Positions 1 to 12,585 of a DNA stretch of 64,000 nucleotides are shown here, one piece after another. The translations under genes were made by a program, and so were the position numbers. This stretch comes from Eutreptiella sp. 'Long Island Sound 2002'. Its lineage: Eukaryota > Euglenozoa > Euglenophyceae > Eutreptiales > Eutreptiaceae. The notes beneath the pieces are model-generated. The model was not told the origin of the DNA. It worked only from the letters and a program-made list of their open reading frames with translations, and searched no databases. The stretch lies in NCBI GenBank assembly GCA_964036045.1, contig OZ038379.1, positions 114,727,604 to 114,791,603 of the forward strand. Direction: 5' to 3'. Position 1 is the stretch's first letter. Each line of letters starts with the position of its first letter.

Positions 1-440
1 GGTCCCCCCACGGCAGCCCCAATGGTGACCGCACCACCGGAGGCGGCATCTCTGTCGGGGAAATAAATTGTGCTCACTAATAACTTACACATACTGCATT
101 ACCGCCGTATTCAATGCTTAAAGGGTTAAGGGGCCTCCCCCGGTCCTGTGAAGTGCGGCCCCCTAGAGCCGGACTCAACCGGTCGCGACGAGACGCCCTT
201 CACCGGTATGGCCATTCTTCACTGCCGGCCATACCTCGTTCCCATCTCCGCGGGCTTAAACTGCCCAAGGGGGCGCTAAGTTCTGCATTTGTTCGGGACT
301 TAAGCCCCGGTAGAACTTACGGTGTTTGGTTAAACGGACTCGCACCCGTGACGCGTTGGATCGGTTGTTGAGAACCTGCTAATGCTACCATGGGGTTATG
401 AATCCCGGTACTGCTTGCTTACTCTACCTACCAGCAGCCC
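1..440. repeat. Dispersed repeat, copy A (partner at 13,665-14,105)
   Basis: This segment aligns by eye with 13,665-14,105 over its whole length. Both contain, in the same order, a GGCAGCCCC(A)AAGGTGA-like start, a run around AATGCTTAA(A/C)GGGT, GCCGGACTC(A/G)ACCGG, TTAAGCCCCGG and GGGGTTATGA(A/C)(T/C)CC. The copies are diverged with small indels. No coherent coding frame is visible. It may be the end of an interspersed element, because what follows each copy is unrelated. Confidence 0.7.
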
Positions 441-2789
441 CCCAAGGGTAAATGGCGTACGAACGCCTCCCGTAGCAGTTGAAGGGGCGAGGAAGCGCTC
501 CCAAAGAGCTGGCCCCGCCCCCCCTTCTCAAGTCCCTTGAAACCACGTTGCGGATGGGCAAAGCTCACACACCACAGTCACGGCGCCGTTGTGTCGGGTG
601 TGTTGGCGCTAACCCTAGCCGCCTGCGGGTTTTTAGGTGCGGAACCCCTCACCCCATTTCTTTTCACGGGTCCGGAGTTGAGGCAGCGCGGTTAGGTGAG
701 GAAGGGGACCCCATCTTACAGCAGCGGTTGCGAGGATTTGGTAGGGTCTCGGTGCCCGAGGACCCCACCTAGAGCTCTACGAATGAAAGAAACTTGACGC
801 AAGGGAACTGGGGAAGCACGGTTAGGCAAAGACCGCCGACTGCATGCGACTCCCCATCCCCACAGCAAATTGGCCCCCCCCCCCCAATTGCCGCTCCATG
901 GGCAGCGACCGCCGCCTGGGCAGAACTCCATGGATAACTTTTGGCATGCGTATGTGCAATTTGTGGTGCCTGACGTGTCCGCCATCCGTGACGCCAACAA
1001 TCATCTACGCACCAACAGAGGGGCCCACCTTGTGCCCAGTTGGGCGGCTAAATATTACGACAGGATCCCAAGAGTGGCACGTGGCCGCCGAGAGCACAGC
1101 CCACCCCAAGCCATCGGGCCAGCGATGATCGGGAACACGAACGCCACCCATTGCGGTCACACCGAAGGACCCCTCGGAGCCCGCAGGAGAGATGTGTTAG
1201 CGTGCGGCTGGAAAGTTTGCCGTGGCTGCCCCTGGCAGAGTTGGCGGCGGTATCCGCGGTGCTAGGGCACCCCACGACGGTGCCGGAGTGGGCTTCGCAT
1301 GAATGATCGTGTAGTGCGGTGGCACCGCATGAAGCGTGGTGGCAAGCAGTTCCCGGCTCCGACTCGCACCCACCGGCAACCGCCTCCGGGGCGCACATAC
1401 TCATCCGCCGCGAGGCACACGATGGTCCACACCTCTTGCCCCGCAGTGACGACCTCACCCCCGCACTGGGACCGCCGGCACGGAGGACCATCCGAAGACA
1501 ATGACCAGGCCCCATCGCTGCGTGGAGGGCGCCGGAACTGCTACCATCGGGTGGCACAAACATGATGGCGCTTGTATGGCAGCCCACACCGCAGCCCCTA
1601 GCGCGCCCAATGGTCCTCCACCTACCGGGATCGAGTGTACTGGTCGCTGCCGGACCGCGGGCGCTCGTCCCACAGGGACTTCCCCCCGCCGCCCCGGGGC
1701 CTCCTCCGTCCGGAAGGCGTCAATGTAGGGACGGGACGCCACGGCTCAACCCCGCAAACATCAGCCCCGGCGGTCAGGAGAGCAAAAACCCGAGAGGCGG
1801 CAGGTCGCAACAGGGGAGGCGCGAGTCCGGAGCACACAACACTCGTCGCGAACCGTTTGGGACAGCCTGGGGATTGCGATTAGGTAACCCCGCAGCGCGG
1901 ACAGTGAGAGTAGACGGTGTCCCCGGGCGGAAGGGTAAAAGCCAATGACTACCCTTGCACCTTCGACCATCTTTGCTGGTCCCCGAAGTGCCCACGGCGC
2001 TGCTGCACTAAGCGCTCGGGGTCCACCGACGGGGCCTAGACCTACACGCCGCCATCGTGGACCCGCAGTGGAGCCTCAAATGAGTTCGTCGGCAGTTATG
2101 AGGCCTCCCCGCGGACATAGACCCTATGGGGTCGGCCATAGCGAATGTCCTCGACCAAGGGGAGCCCCCGGAGGACGAACATGCGGCGACCGCTGGTCTC
2201 CTATGCCGCGTCGTGGGTCCTTGCGACGCAGCCGGGTGCCCCCCGACCCACAGATATTGCCTTCCCATCACCGGCCCGGTACGCGTGGTGCTGACCTCCC
2301 TCCAGCGTGCGATGTGACCACCTCCGCCTGACCAATCTAATCTGCTGTCTCGAGAGCAAGAGCCGCCAGTGGCACAGGCCTTCCTCATTGTGGAGCTCTC
2401 GGTATCCATCTTGCTGATTCGCAAGCAACGCCTTCAGGCTGACGTCTTGGTCTCCCCGCGCATATGGACCGGAACCCGTCAACTCGGTCTGCTCCCATCG
2501 TGTCACGACCAGGCAGTCACCCCAGTAGGCCGTGTGGGTGTCCTTCTCAGCACCTAGCATACAACCTTTCACGAGGCTGAAGCAGCGCCACTTATGGAAC
2601 TCCACGTTGCATGGTCTATGAACCCCTGGCTCACTTTCGACGTGTGTCCTTGCTGCGACCAACCCCAGCTGCAGCGCTTCATTGTGACCCAGCCCAGTGC
2701 CACAGCGGACCCTTAGGCACTGAGGGTGTGCGGGCCCTTACCCAAGGGGTCCATGGTCACCTGACGTATGTCGCGGTGCAGCAGAGTCT
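441..2789. other. No recognisable gene; GC-rich intergenic or decayed sequence
   Basis: Short open frames occur on both strands but none shows a domain, repeat or splice structure I can support. As the next feature downstream is a LINE endonuclease relic on the plus strand, part of this stretch could be its decayed upstream portion. That is inference only. Confidence 0.5.
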
Positions 2790-3640
2790 ATGCAGCGGCG
2801 GGTCGGCGGCTCTTGTGCCTACTCCCTGTGTGCCGCGACCTGCACCCTGTGCACCCCATCGATCAGTGCCCTCCAGCCGCCTAGCAACAAGCGTCAGTAT
2901 GAACGTGTGCGAGCCCAGCATTACGGCAGCTACATCCCGAAGTTCCACTTCTTGCCCACGGGCATCACATAGCTCCTTGTTGTGTCCGTCAACAGTGGAG
3001 GTCTAGCCTCCAAAATACGGCAAGTGCTACCCTTGCTAGTCGTCTTTGAGCCCAACGTGGTGTGTCTGCAAGAAGATGTTCGTGGAAATTAGCCTCAAAA
3101 GGGTCCCCCATCGGGTAGTTTTGGGCCCGGTTGTTCCCGGCAGGGGCATGGCAGTCCTCGTGCATTACCGGCTATGGACGCGTGCGCCAATACAAATGGA
3201 CAAAGACGAACACGCTCGCGGAATCGCGGTCCCCGTCTCCGAGAAGGTTCCCGTCGTGGTCATACATAGCCTGTCGGGGATGAAGGCCGTGGTCAGGCGG
3301 CTTAGTATATTACGGAGTGCAGCATTCCAGGCCAAACATCGAGGCGGAGTGAAGGTAGTCGCGGGCCACATGAATACCAATATGGCAGATGCATAGGGTG
3401 CCTCTCTACGCAAGGCGCACCGACAACAAGTACTGGGGCGGCTTTACATACCACTATCCCTCAGGTTAGGCCACCAACATCGTCGCCACTAGAGGGGATA
3501 TGCAGCCGAGAACTAGATTGCGTCTTGGTGAGTGCACACTCACCATTGCACGCATGTGATAAGGTCTTGCTGCCTGGCCTGAGTACCCATTTGTTGGTAG
3601 CCTGTGAGCTCACAGTGCGCTCAGAGTACTAGTCTCAAGC
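2790..3640 (+). pseudogene. Decayed LINE AP-type endonuclease domain
   Basis: Three pieces in different frames line up with the order of an apurinic-type endonuclease of non-LTR retrotransposons. From 2,976 the frame reads SVNSGGLASKIRQVL then EPNVVCLQED, matching the N-terminal N...LQE motif. From about 3,130 to 3,396 it reads GRGMAVLV then VKVVAGHMNTNMAD, in the place of the GDFN motif. From about 3,505 it reads SRELDCVLVS then LSTHLLVACELTV, in the place of LD..(I/V)..S and SDH.PV. The Asp of GDFN and the Asp of SDH are replaced (GHMN, STH), and frameshifts and stops separate the pieces, so it cannot be active. It is unlike the endonuclease of the intact LINE at 20.3-22.0 kb. Confidence 0.7.
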
Positions 3641-4800
3641 CAACCTGGTAGGCTGCGTGTTTCGCTTTCGGAGGGCGAACCCTTCCCAGCTGACCTCGGC
3701 AGCCGCAATGGCTCGCCTTGCGCTGTGGTGGGTGTGGTCTGCCCACTTACTGCCAGATGCGGCGTTCGCGTTATTTTGGGCATGCATCAAGGACATCATT
3801 CCTTTGTCCTCCACTGGGTTTCATTTGGCAGCTGGAAGCGGCTTCATAGCGGTTTGAGGAAACGGAACTACTACAGAACTAGCCGCCCACGAGTATGGGT
3901 CCGCCACTATCACTGCATATCAGGCTTTTGCAAATACTCCACTAGCATGTGCCAGTATAGCGGCGTAAGCGAGGGACCGCGCAGCACATGCACCATCAGA
4001 GGCTACGACCACGGCTTCTGCCTCACAAGCGCGATGCACCCGCACATGTGTGGCCGCCGTGGGCACATGCGATGCCGCTAGCTCAAGAGCCCTTGGCAGC
4101 GTGTTGGGCGGAGCGGCAAGACGCGGCGTTCATCCGGGCCATACAGGTGACCGAGGGCAACCTGCAGGGGACAAGTGTCACCTCGGTCATAACCGCGGCC
4201 CTGAAAGTGCACAAAGCCAAATTTCAACAGATCTCGTCAATCAGCCCGGACGGCGATATATCGTATAAGTGCCTCACCCGCACGGGCAAGGGGCATGCTA
4301 CACCGTAGATGATGGTGCCATTTCCGTCTACCGCTTCTAGGGTTGCAGCGGCTGATGGAGCCAACTACCGTAGGGTGTCCTAGACATCGGGCCACGTTTC
4401 GCCCGTTACTAGCTCGGGTGTGAGGTAGTGGGACTCCGTCCGCAATGGGTGGAGCGACCGGAAGCGCCATACCGCACGGGAGGTCTTGTCCCATAGGGTT
4501 GGTTCCGTGGCTCATCATGACGACATGCTCTCCTTCTCGGGGGTTAGCACTATTTGCCCCGTCTCCGGGATAAATTGGCATGTGGAAAGGGCTCCCAACT
4601 CCTTCCCAACTACCTCTTCGAGTGACTTCAGTCGACGGTGGATGTGGGTTCGGCAACACGGTGTGGAAAGGACGACGGGCCTTGCTGGCAGTGCCGCAGG
4701 GTATTGTGCACACGATGAACAAAGCAAAATGCAATACGATTGACTAGGACAAATAGTTGGATGCTTGCACTGCACGAGTATTGTGCATCAAAAACCCCCA
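3641..4800. other. No supported gene; likely continuation of the decayed LINE
   Basis: Open segments such as 3,988-4,308 on the plus strand have protein-like composition but no motif. Position right after the endonuclease relic fits the linker between endonuclease and reverse transcriptase, but no RT motif is visible before the sequence changes character near 4.8 kb. Confidence 0.35.
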
Positions 4801-4819
4801 GGATCGGGGTTCCATGGCA

Positions 4820-6640
4820 CGAAGTTTCCAGGAGCAAAATTGAAAAAAATTCATCAAAATCGCGCGAAATTCGCACAAAATTCACGTTCACCGCCACGTG
4901 CCAACACACATGTGTATCTACTGTGGTTGTGAATTTCGTGTGAATTTCGCACGAAAATGGTTCACACAAATGGATGTCATAATGCAGTGAATGGCAAATT
5001 GCCTCGCATTGCAGCAGGCTTCATTGGGCTTGGCTCCCGGTGCCCTGGCCGCCTGCTGCGTGGCTGCTGTCACGCGCCTGGCTGCCTTCCCGTGGGCTTG
5101 ATGGCTCCACAGGCATCACGAAAATGGGGTCCGTGGCCCCTGCTGCTACACGGGCCGCGCTGTAAGTAGCCTGAACACGCGTGTGGGCATCCAACGCGGA
5201 CCCCACGTGCGGCAGAATGTTGGCAAATGGCTTGTTGGGGCTAGAACCCTGCAACTGGTACCGGACCAGCCTCTGCACCACAGCCACCTAGATGGTCTCG
5301 CCCCCCCCCATCCATGCGTGCGTACTCGCAAGCAAAAAATTGAACCCCCTCGCGGTGGGTGGGGGGGGGGTCTGCACCCGGCTTGGTACGGCTCCTGTTG
5401 GCGCTATTGCTGCTCCCGCTGCTCCCTCTGCTACTGCTTCTACCGAGGACGGGCGGCAAGCTACTTCACGGTGTCAACCTGGCCCTGAAGCACGTCCCTG
5501 TGCCGCTCTGCCACCCTCCGGGCCTCAAGGGCCACACGAACCTCACTTTGCGGGACCTCAAGCTGGCTGCTCAAGGATTCCAACTGCTTGTCGCGCTGCT
5601 CCGCCCTCTGCGGCTCCTGCTGCTACACCAGATGGGTGATGTCGGGGTGCACGGGGGATTCCTTTGGAGCTAGGGTGGCTGCTCGGGGGAATTTCCCGGG
5701 CTTCCGGGTCTGCAAGGGCTGCGGCTCCTCCCCCGTTGAAAACCGACTTCTCGCGTTGTCATCCCCCTCCCCCTCTTCTTCCCTCTCCTCGCCCCAACCC
5801 CCCGGGTCCCCTTACCAGCATGGTTGCGCATGTAGAGGCATACAGTGTCTAGCTGGTCATCATTGCGTGCCCGCCTGTATCTAATAGCATTTGGCATTGA
5901 GGAGCAACACACTAGCCCGCTGCAAACCCCCCCCTTGCCCGACGGTGAATGGGGGCTGCAACTTTCCAGTGGCCGCTTTGGAGGCGATAGCCAAAGCGAG
6001 CCACCAAAACGTCCTTCTCCCGCGCCCAGCCCGCAGCAAAACCAACCTTCATGGCTACCGCACTGGGAAGCCGATGGTGTGGGGGGTATCGCCTTGTGCT
6101 TGATCGGGGGTGGTGACATTCAAACTCCACGCTGCTGCCAAAAATTCACTTTGACCCCCCCACTCCAAGGGCAAGGGTGGCTTCAAGGCAAACAACCTGC
6201 CCTAGTGTGGGCAAACAGACACCCTTTCAAACCGAGGCCCGCTGTAGCCTGTGTCTCTTGTGCCACAATGGGGCATGGGGATCACATGGATCTGGCGATC
6301 CCAGCCGGAGTCGGGTTTGGATTCGGCTTGGGGCTTCGAGCCAGACTGCCACACCGCATGGGACCGGGTAGAGCGGTCAGCGTGCTACGCAGGCCCCTTC
6401 TCAGGGTGCTACTGGGTGTGTGGCTTGAAGCGCCTCTCAGCGCGGAAGGAGATAGGGTGAGGGCTCCAAAAACTTCTCCTGCGAGAGTTGTGCAGTGGCC
6501 GTGTGAAATTGGTGTGAAATTCGTGCGAAATTCGTGCGAAGTGTGTACTAAATTTGTGCTAAATTCGCGGTACAACACATTCGACTGGAAATTCGGATTA
6601 TGTGAAATTCGCGCGAAAATGGCATGCAATGTGCGCACAA
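4820..6640. repeat. Two AT-rich blocks with GAAATTCG motifs flanking 1.5 kb
   Basis: Blocks at about 4,840-4,965 and 6,500-6,640 are much AT-richer than their surroundings. Both carry repeated GAAATTCG or its complement, including TCGCGCGAAATTCGCAC on the left and GTGAAATTCGCGCGAAAA on the right. The 4,970-6,490 interior is GC-rich, with poly-C/G runs and no convincing gene. A short CxxC...GHGDH stretch near 6,250-6,290 (plus strand) faintly recalls a zinc knuckle but is not enough for a call. The arrangement could be the subterminal regions of a non-autonomous element. Confidence 0.35.
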
Positions 6641-7189
6641 AAACAAGTGTGCACCCCAAAAGTGTACCTGCACCTCTCACGGGCATGTGATAGACCACAG
6701 CACCGATTTTGCTTGCTTTTGGGGGGCTGCGGCAGGGACGGCGCTGACGAGCTGCCATGCCGTTGCGAGGCGGGTTGGTGGAGTGACACCACCGAGGGCA
6801 AAGCGGACGGTGGCTTCCGCGTCGGTGGGCCCGGTAGTGGGGACCTCGAGCTGCTAGGGTCCCGGCCGGAAAATCTCTTGGCCCTCCCCGACTCGAAGGC
6901 GGGCGATGCAGGGGCTGCTCCGCGAGAGGAATGCGGGGTGGTCGCACGTGTGAGCAACACCGGTTTGCAAGGGGTCAAAAATGGCGTCCGTCATGAGCTT
7001 GTTGGCACGCCCCACCATTCCCTCCATCCCACTCCCCAGCCACAACACTTGGTGCCAAGTTGGCACCAAGTCTTGATCTAGGGTCCCCGCGAAGCCCTTG
7101 ACCACCGGCACCGGTACAAGATCAAGATGCGGTGCATTCTTGGGGATGTGCTGGTGATGCTTGTCCGGCGTGCGGTGGGTAAAAATGAC
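6641..7189. other. No gene seen
   Basis: GC-rich sequence with only short unsupported open frames. It leads directly into the 63-bp tandem array. Confidence 0.5.
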
Positions 7190-9690
7190 AAATTGGCGTC
7201 CATTTTTGTGCATCACTCTTTGCCCGCGGACGAAGTATAGGCGGCCGCCGGCCCCGGCAAACACATTTTTGCGCATCACCCTTTGTCCGCGGACACGTTA
7301 TAAGCGGCCGGCGGCCAGGGCGAACACAATTTTACACGCCACTTTTTGCCCGCGGAAACTGTATGGAGGGGCCGTTAGCCTTGGTGAACACAATTTTGCA
7401 CATCACTTTTTGCCCGCGGAAGCGCTATAAGCGGTTGTTGGCCCCGGCGAACACATTTTCGCGTGTCAAGTTTTGCCCCCGGACGCCTTATAAGTGGCCG
7501 CCGGCCACAGGGAACACATTTTTGCGGATAACTTTTTGCCCACGGGCGCAGTATAAGCGGCTGCCGGTCCCGGCGCACACATTTTTGCGCGTCACTTTTT
7601 GCCATGAACGTGTTATAAGCGGACGCCAGCCCCGGCAAACATATTTTAGCGCGTCAATTTTTGCCCGCGGATGCCCTATAAGCGACCGCCGGTCACGGTG
7701 AACACATTTTGGAGTGTCACTTTGTGCCCGCGGACAGAGTATAAGCGGCCGCGAGCCCCGGCGAACACGTTTTTGCGCGTCACTTTTTGCCCGCCAGCGG
7801 GTTACAAGCGGCCGCCGGCGCCTACTAACACATTTTTGCGCGCCACTTTTTGCCCGCGGGCGCGTTACAAGCGGCCGCCGGCCCCAGCGAACACATTTTT
7901 GCATGTCACTTTTTTTTCCGCGGCACAGTATAAGCAGCGCCAGCCCCGGCGAACACATTTTTGCGCGTCGCTGCTTGCCCTCGGACACATTGTAAGCAGC
8001 CGCCGACCGTGGCGCACACATTTTGGCGCGTCACTTTTTGCCCGTGAACGTGTTATAAGCGGCCGCCAGCCCCGGTGAACACGTTTTTGCGCGTCACTTT
8101 TTGCCCGCAGACTACTATAAGCGGCCGCCGGCCCCGGCGAACACATTTTCGCGTGTCAAGTTTTGCCCGTGGACGCCTTATAAGTGGCCGCCGGCCACAG
8201 GGAACACATTTTTGCGGATAACCTTTTACCCACGGGCGCAGTATAAGCGGCTGCCGGTCGCGGCGCACACATTTTTGCGCGTCACTTTTTGCCATGAACG
8301 CGTTATAAGCGGACGTCAGCCCCGGCAAACACATTTTTGCGCGTCACTTTTTGCCCGCGGATGCCCTATAAGCGACCGCCGGTCACGGTGAACACATTTT
8401 GGAGTGTCACTTTGTGCCCGCGGACGGAGTATAAGCGGCCGCGGGCCCCCACGAACACGTTTTTGCGCGTCACTTTTTGCCCGCCAGCGGGTTACAAGCG
8501 GCCGACGGCGCCTGCTAACACATTTTTACGCGCCACTTTTTGCCCGCGGGCGCGTTACAAGCGGCCGCCGGCCCCATAGAAAACATTTTTGCGTGTCGCT
8601 TTTTTTTCCGCGGCACGGTATAAGCAGCGCCGGCCCCGGCGAACACATTTTTGCGCGTCGCTGCTTGCCCTCGGACACATTGTAAGCAGCCGCCGACCGT
8701 GGCGCACACATTTTGGCGCGTCACTTTTTGCCCGTGAACGTGTTATAAGCGGCCGCCAGCCCCGGTGAACACATTCTTGCGCGTCACTTTTTGCCCGCAG
8801 ACTACTATAAGCGTCCGCCGGCCCCGGCGAACACATTTTCGCGTGTCAAGTTTTGCCCCCGGACGCCTTATAAGTGGCCGCCGGCCACAGGGAACACATT
8901 TTTGCGGATAACTTTTTGCCCACGGGCGCAGTATAAGCGGCTGCCGGTCGCGGCGCACACATTTTTGCGCGTCACTTTTTGCCATGAACGCGTTATAAGC
9001 GGACGCCAGCCCCGGCAAACACATTTTTGCGCGTCACTTTTTGCCCGCGGATGCCCTATAAGCGACCGCCGGTCACGGTGAACACATCTTGGAGTGTCAC
9101 TTTGTGCCCGCAGACGGAGTATAAGCGGCCGCGGGCCCCCACGAACACGTTTTGGCGCGTCACTTTTTGCCCGACAGCGGGTTACAAGCGGCCGCCGGCG
9201 CCTGCTAACACATTTTTGCGCGCCACTTTTTGCCCGCGGGCGCGTTACAAGCGGCCGCCGGCCCCAGCGAACACATTTTTGCGTGTCACTTTTTTCCCGC
9301 GGGCACAGTATAAGCAGCGCCAGCCCCGGCGAACACATTTTTGCGCGTCGCTGCTTGCCCTCGGACACATTGTAAGCAGCCGCCGACCGTGGCGCACACA
9401 TTTTGGCTCGTCACTTTTTGCCCGTGAATGTGTTATAAGCGGCCGCCAGCCCCGGTGAACACATTTTTGCGCGTCACTGTTTGCCCGCAGACTACTATAA
9501 GCGGCCGCCGGCCCCGGCGAACACGTGTTTGGGCGCCACTTTTCGCCCGTGAACGCGTTATAAGCAGCCGCTGGCCCCGGCTAACACATTTTTGCGCGTC
9601 ACCTTTTGCCCGTGAACGAGTAAGAAGCGGCCGCCAGCCCGGGCAAACACGTTTCTACGCGTCACTTTTTGCCTGTGAACCGGTTATAAG
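7190..9690. repeat. 63-bp minisatellite with a 690-bp higher-order repeat
   Basis: The unit is about 63 bp: ACACATTTTTGCGCGTCACT, then TTTTGCCCGCGGACGCGTTA, then TAAGCGGCCGCCGGCCCCGG plus CGA. Single units are diverged, but distinctive variants recur every 690 bp. The variant TCGCGTGTCAAGTTTTGCCC is at 7,459, 8,149 and 8,839, and the variant around GCCATGAACG at about 7,602, 8,292 and 8,982. So blocks of 11 units were duplicated at least twice, later than the units themselves. Many units contain TTATAAGCGG and GCGGCCGC (NotI). The long open frames across it follow from the unit being a multiple of three without stops. Confidence 0.95.
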
Positions 9691-9691
9691 G

Positions 9692-9990
9692 GGCCACACA
9701 ACAAAGCGTGGATTGAGAGTCCCTAACCGAAACTTAAGAGGCCACGCAACAAACCGTGGATTGCGAGTCCCTAACCCCAACTCAAGGGGGCGCACAACAA
9801 AGCGTGGATTAAGAGTCCCTAACCCCAACCCAAGGGGAAACGCAACAAACCATGGATTGCGAGTTCCTAACCCCGACTCAAGGGGCCATGCAACAAACCG
9901 TGGGTTGAGAGTCCCTAACCCCAACTTAAGGGGCCGCGCAATAAAGCGTAGATTGAGAGTCCCTAATCCGAACTCCGGGCGCCAGGCAAC
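9692..9990. repeat. 48-bp tandem repeat, about six copies
   Basis: Six units of about 48 bp contain AACAAA(G/C)CGTGGATTG and GAGTCCCTAACCCCAA. The array starts where the 63-bp array stops and is followed by a GAAA microsatellite. The frame is open only because 48 is a multiple of three. Confidence 0.9.
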
Positions 9991-10010
9991 AAAGCATGGG
10001 AAAGAGGGAC

Positions 10011-10034
10011 AAGAAAGAAAGAAAGAAAGAAAGC
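10011..10034 (+). repeat. (GAAA)n microsatellite
   Basis: About six GAAA units in a row at the end of the 48-bp array. Confidence 0.9.
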
Positions 10035-10500
10035 ACGCACTACCGCGTTCGGCCTTGAAAGAATTTGGCGCTGCACTTGGGCCGGAGTTTTGGGCCGAAT
10101 GCAAGATCTTCACTTCGCAACAAACGACATTGGTATAGCGGCCCGTCTTGCTAATTTTCCGTTGGAAAGCAGTCACAACAAGCATCATTTGTATAGCGCC
10201 TCGTCTTGCTAATCTGGCACTCAAAAGCATGGATGAAAGGGTGCTGCCGGAAATGAAAAGTGGCTACCTCACCCCTGCCTTCTTGGGGGCCCGCAAGTGG
10301 GCGGAAATGCTACTTAACCCCTGCATTCTCGGGGGTCTTCACCAAAGGGGACAAAATCAACATTGGCTTCCTCACCCGTGCCTTCTTAGGGGCTCGCAGG
10401 TGGGCGGAAGAGCCATTGACCCTTGGTAACTAAGTGAGCCGGAGGGTAGGCAGGGGGGGGGGGGTCGCGTAACCGAACTGAGGAGACGTCCCCCCGATGA
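10035..10500. repeat. Short degenerate duplications between arrays
   Basis: A sequence around GTATAGCG..CGTCTTGCTAAT occurs near 10,133 and again near 10,191. A block containing CTCACCCCTGCCTTCTTGGG and AAGTGGGCGGAA near 10,263 recurs near 10,366. These look like two-copy remnants of further minisatellites. No gene is seen. Confidence 0.6.
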
Positions 10501-11990
10501 TACAAAGAGGCCCGAGTGCGCTCCTGCAAAAGGGCCAGGATTTCAATGAGGCCCTTGTGCGCTCCCGCACGGGGGCCAAGAGTTCTATGAGGCCTCGGTG
10601 CGATCCCGCACAGGGGCCGTAAGTACAAAGGGTCCCCTATGCGCTCGGGATTAGGGCCATGACTTCTGTGAGGCCCTAGTGCACTCCCGCACGGGAGCCA
10701 TGAGTTCCAAGAGGCTCCAGTGCGATCCCGCACAGGGGCTAGGATTTCAATGAGCCCCCACCCATGACTTCAAAGCGGCCTCAATGCGCTCACACACAGG
10801 GGCCAAGATTTCAATGAGGCCCCAGTGCGCTCACACACGGGGGCTATGAGTTCAATAGGGCCCCAGTGTGCTCCCACTCAGGGGGCAAGACTTCAAAGAG
10901 GCCCCAGTGTGATCCCGCACAGGGGCCAAGATTTCAATGAGGCCCCAATGCGCTCACACAAGGGGGCTAGGATTTCAAAGAGGCCCCACTGTGCTCACGC
11001 AATGGGGCCATGATTTCAAAGAGGCCCCATCGGGATCTTGCATAGGGGCCATAAGTACAAAGGGCCCCCAATGCGGTCTCGCACAGAAGGCATGGCTTCA
11101 AAGAGACCCCAATGCGCTGTTGCACACGGGGCCATGACTTCAAAGAAGCCCCAGGGCCTTTCCGCACAGGGGCCATGGCTTAAAACAGGACCCACCGTGG
11201 GCCATGACTTCAAAGAGGTCCCAGTGCCATCTCGCACAGGAGCCATCAGTACAAACGGACCCCAGTGCGCTCCCGCACAGGAGCCATGACTTCAAAGAGG
11301 CCCCATTGCGCTCCCTAGCGGTGTGGCAGTCCCATTGCCCAATGCCCCCCCGGAGTGGGGCAGTGTACTAAATAAATCCCACTTCCCACTGCTTCCCAAA
11401 CGGCCCGAATGGCCGGCGTACATCAAGAGTTCCACTGCCCATAGCCCCCAAGCAGTGTGGAAGTGCACAGGAGTCCCACTGCCCACTGCCCCCCAGCAGG
11501 GGCCAAGAGTTCAACGAGGCCCCAATACGCTCCCACGCAGGGGCTAGGAGTTCAACCAGGCCCCAGTGCGGTCCCGCACACAAGCGATGAGCTCATTGAG
11601 GGTCCAGTTCGCTCCCAGGCAAGGGACAAGAGTTCAAGGAGGCCCTAATGCGCTCAAGCATAGGGGCCTTGACTTCAATGAGGCCCCAGTGCGCTCCCGC
11701 ACAGGCACATGAGTGTAATAAGGCCCCAGTGTGCTCCCGCATAGGGGCCAGGGGCCACGAATTCAATGGGGCCACGGTGCGAACCCGCGCACGAGCCACG
11801 GGTTCAATGAAGTCCCAGCGCGCTCACACATAGGGGCCATGAGTCCAACGAGGCTCCAGTGCGCTCCCGCACAGGGGCCTAGAGTTCAATGAGGCCCCAT
11901 TGCGCTCATGCACAGGGGCCATGCATTCAATGAGGCCCGATTGCGCTCCCGCACGGTGGCCAGGAACTCAATGAGGCCCAATGAGTCCCA
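10501..11990. repeat. 41-bp minisatellite array
   Basis: Units of 41 bp with GGCCCCAGTGCGCTCCCGCA then CAGGGGCCATGACTTCAA repeat about 36 times with substitutions. Between about 11,320 and 11,500 the array is interrupted by sequence resembling the 47-bp family (ACTGCCCACTGCCCCC, AGTGTGG), so the two families have been mixed here. Confidence 0.93.
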
Positions 11991-12395
11991 CGGCCCACTG
12001 CACAGTGTGCCAGTGATGGGAAGGATCTCGGTTGCCCGAGTGCCGGCCTTGCCACAGCCCAACTAGGGCCTAGAGGCACCAACGCCTAAGCCTAGCGAGA
12101 CCTTTGGAAGCGCAGGCGTAGCTCCTCCAACGCCTGTGCCATGGTGCTTTGCGGGCCCAGTCAGGCCTTCAGCAGCGTGGCGTGCGCTTTGGCGTGGGCA
12201 TGTGTGCCCACCCCACCTGTTGCGCACTTGTTGTCGAGGATCGTCCCTCTCTTGGGTGCCGCGCAGCTATTGCGGTGGGCTGCCCTGGGGACATCTTGCC
12301 GCTCTACCTGATGGTGAGGGGTCCATCAGAAGCTACTGGACTGACCACGATAGCCTGATTAAAAGCCTCCAGGTCCCCATGCCCTGCACCCGCGC
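11991..12395. other. No gene seen
   Basis: Unique GC-rich sequence between tandem arrays. Open frames here lack motifs. Confidence 0.5.
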
Positions 12396-12585
12396 CCAAG
12401 CCGTGGCAACACACTCACACACAGCGCGCGCGCAACACATAGAGCCCCCCCATTTACCTCTGCCCATGCGTAGACATCCCGGCCATTGCCTTCTAGTAAC
12501 AGCGCCTTTGGCACACCACACCACACCACACCACACCACACCACGCCACACCACACCACACCACACCACACCACACCACACCCTG
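12396..12585. repeat. ACACC microsatellite with conserved shoulder, copy A
   Basis: A (CACAC)n-type pentanucleotide run fills about 12,513-12,583. The sequence to its left shares GTAGACATCCCGGCC, then GTAACAGCGCCTT(T/C)GGCACACC and an upstream CAACACAC(T)CACACACAGCGCGC stretch with 30,840-30,955. The two copies are therefore duplicated units, not independent simple repeats. Confidence 0.85.

Noticed and set aside
7190-9690. CRISPR-like regularly spaced repeats
   Set aside because: The whole unit is repeated; there are no unique spacers, no cas genes, and the DNA is eukaryotic.
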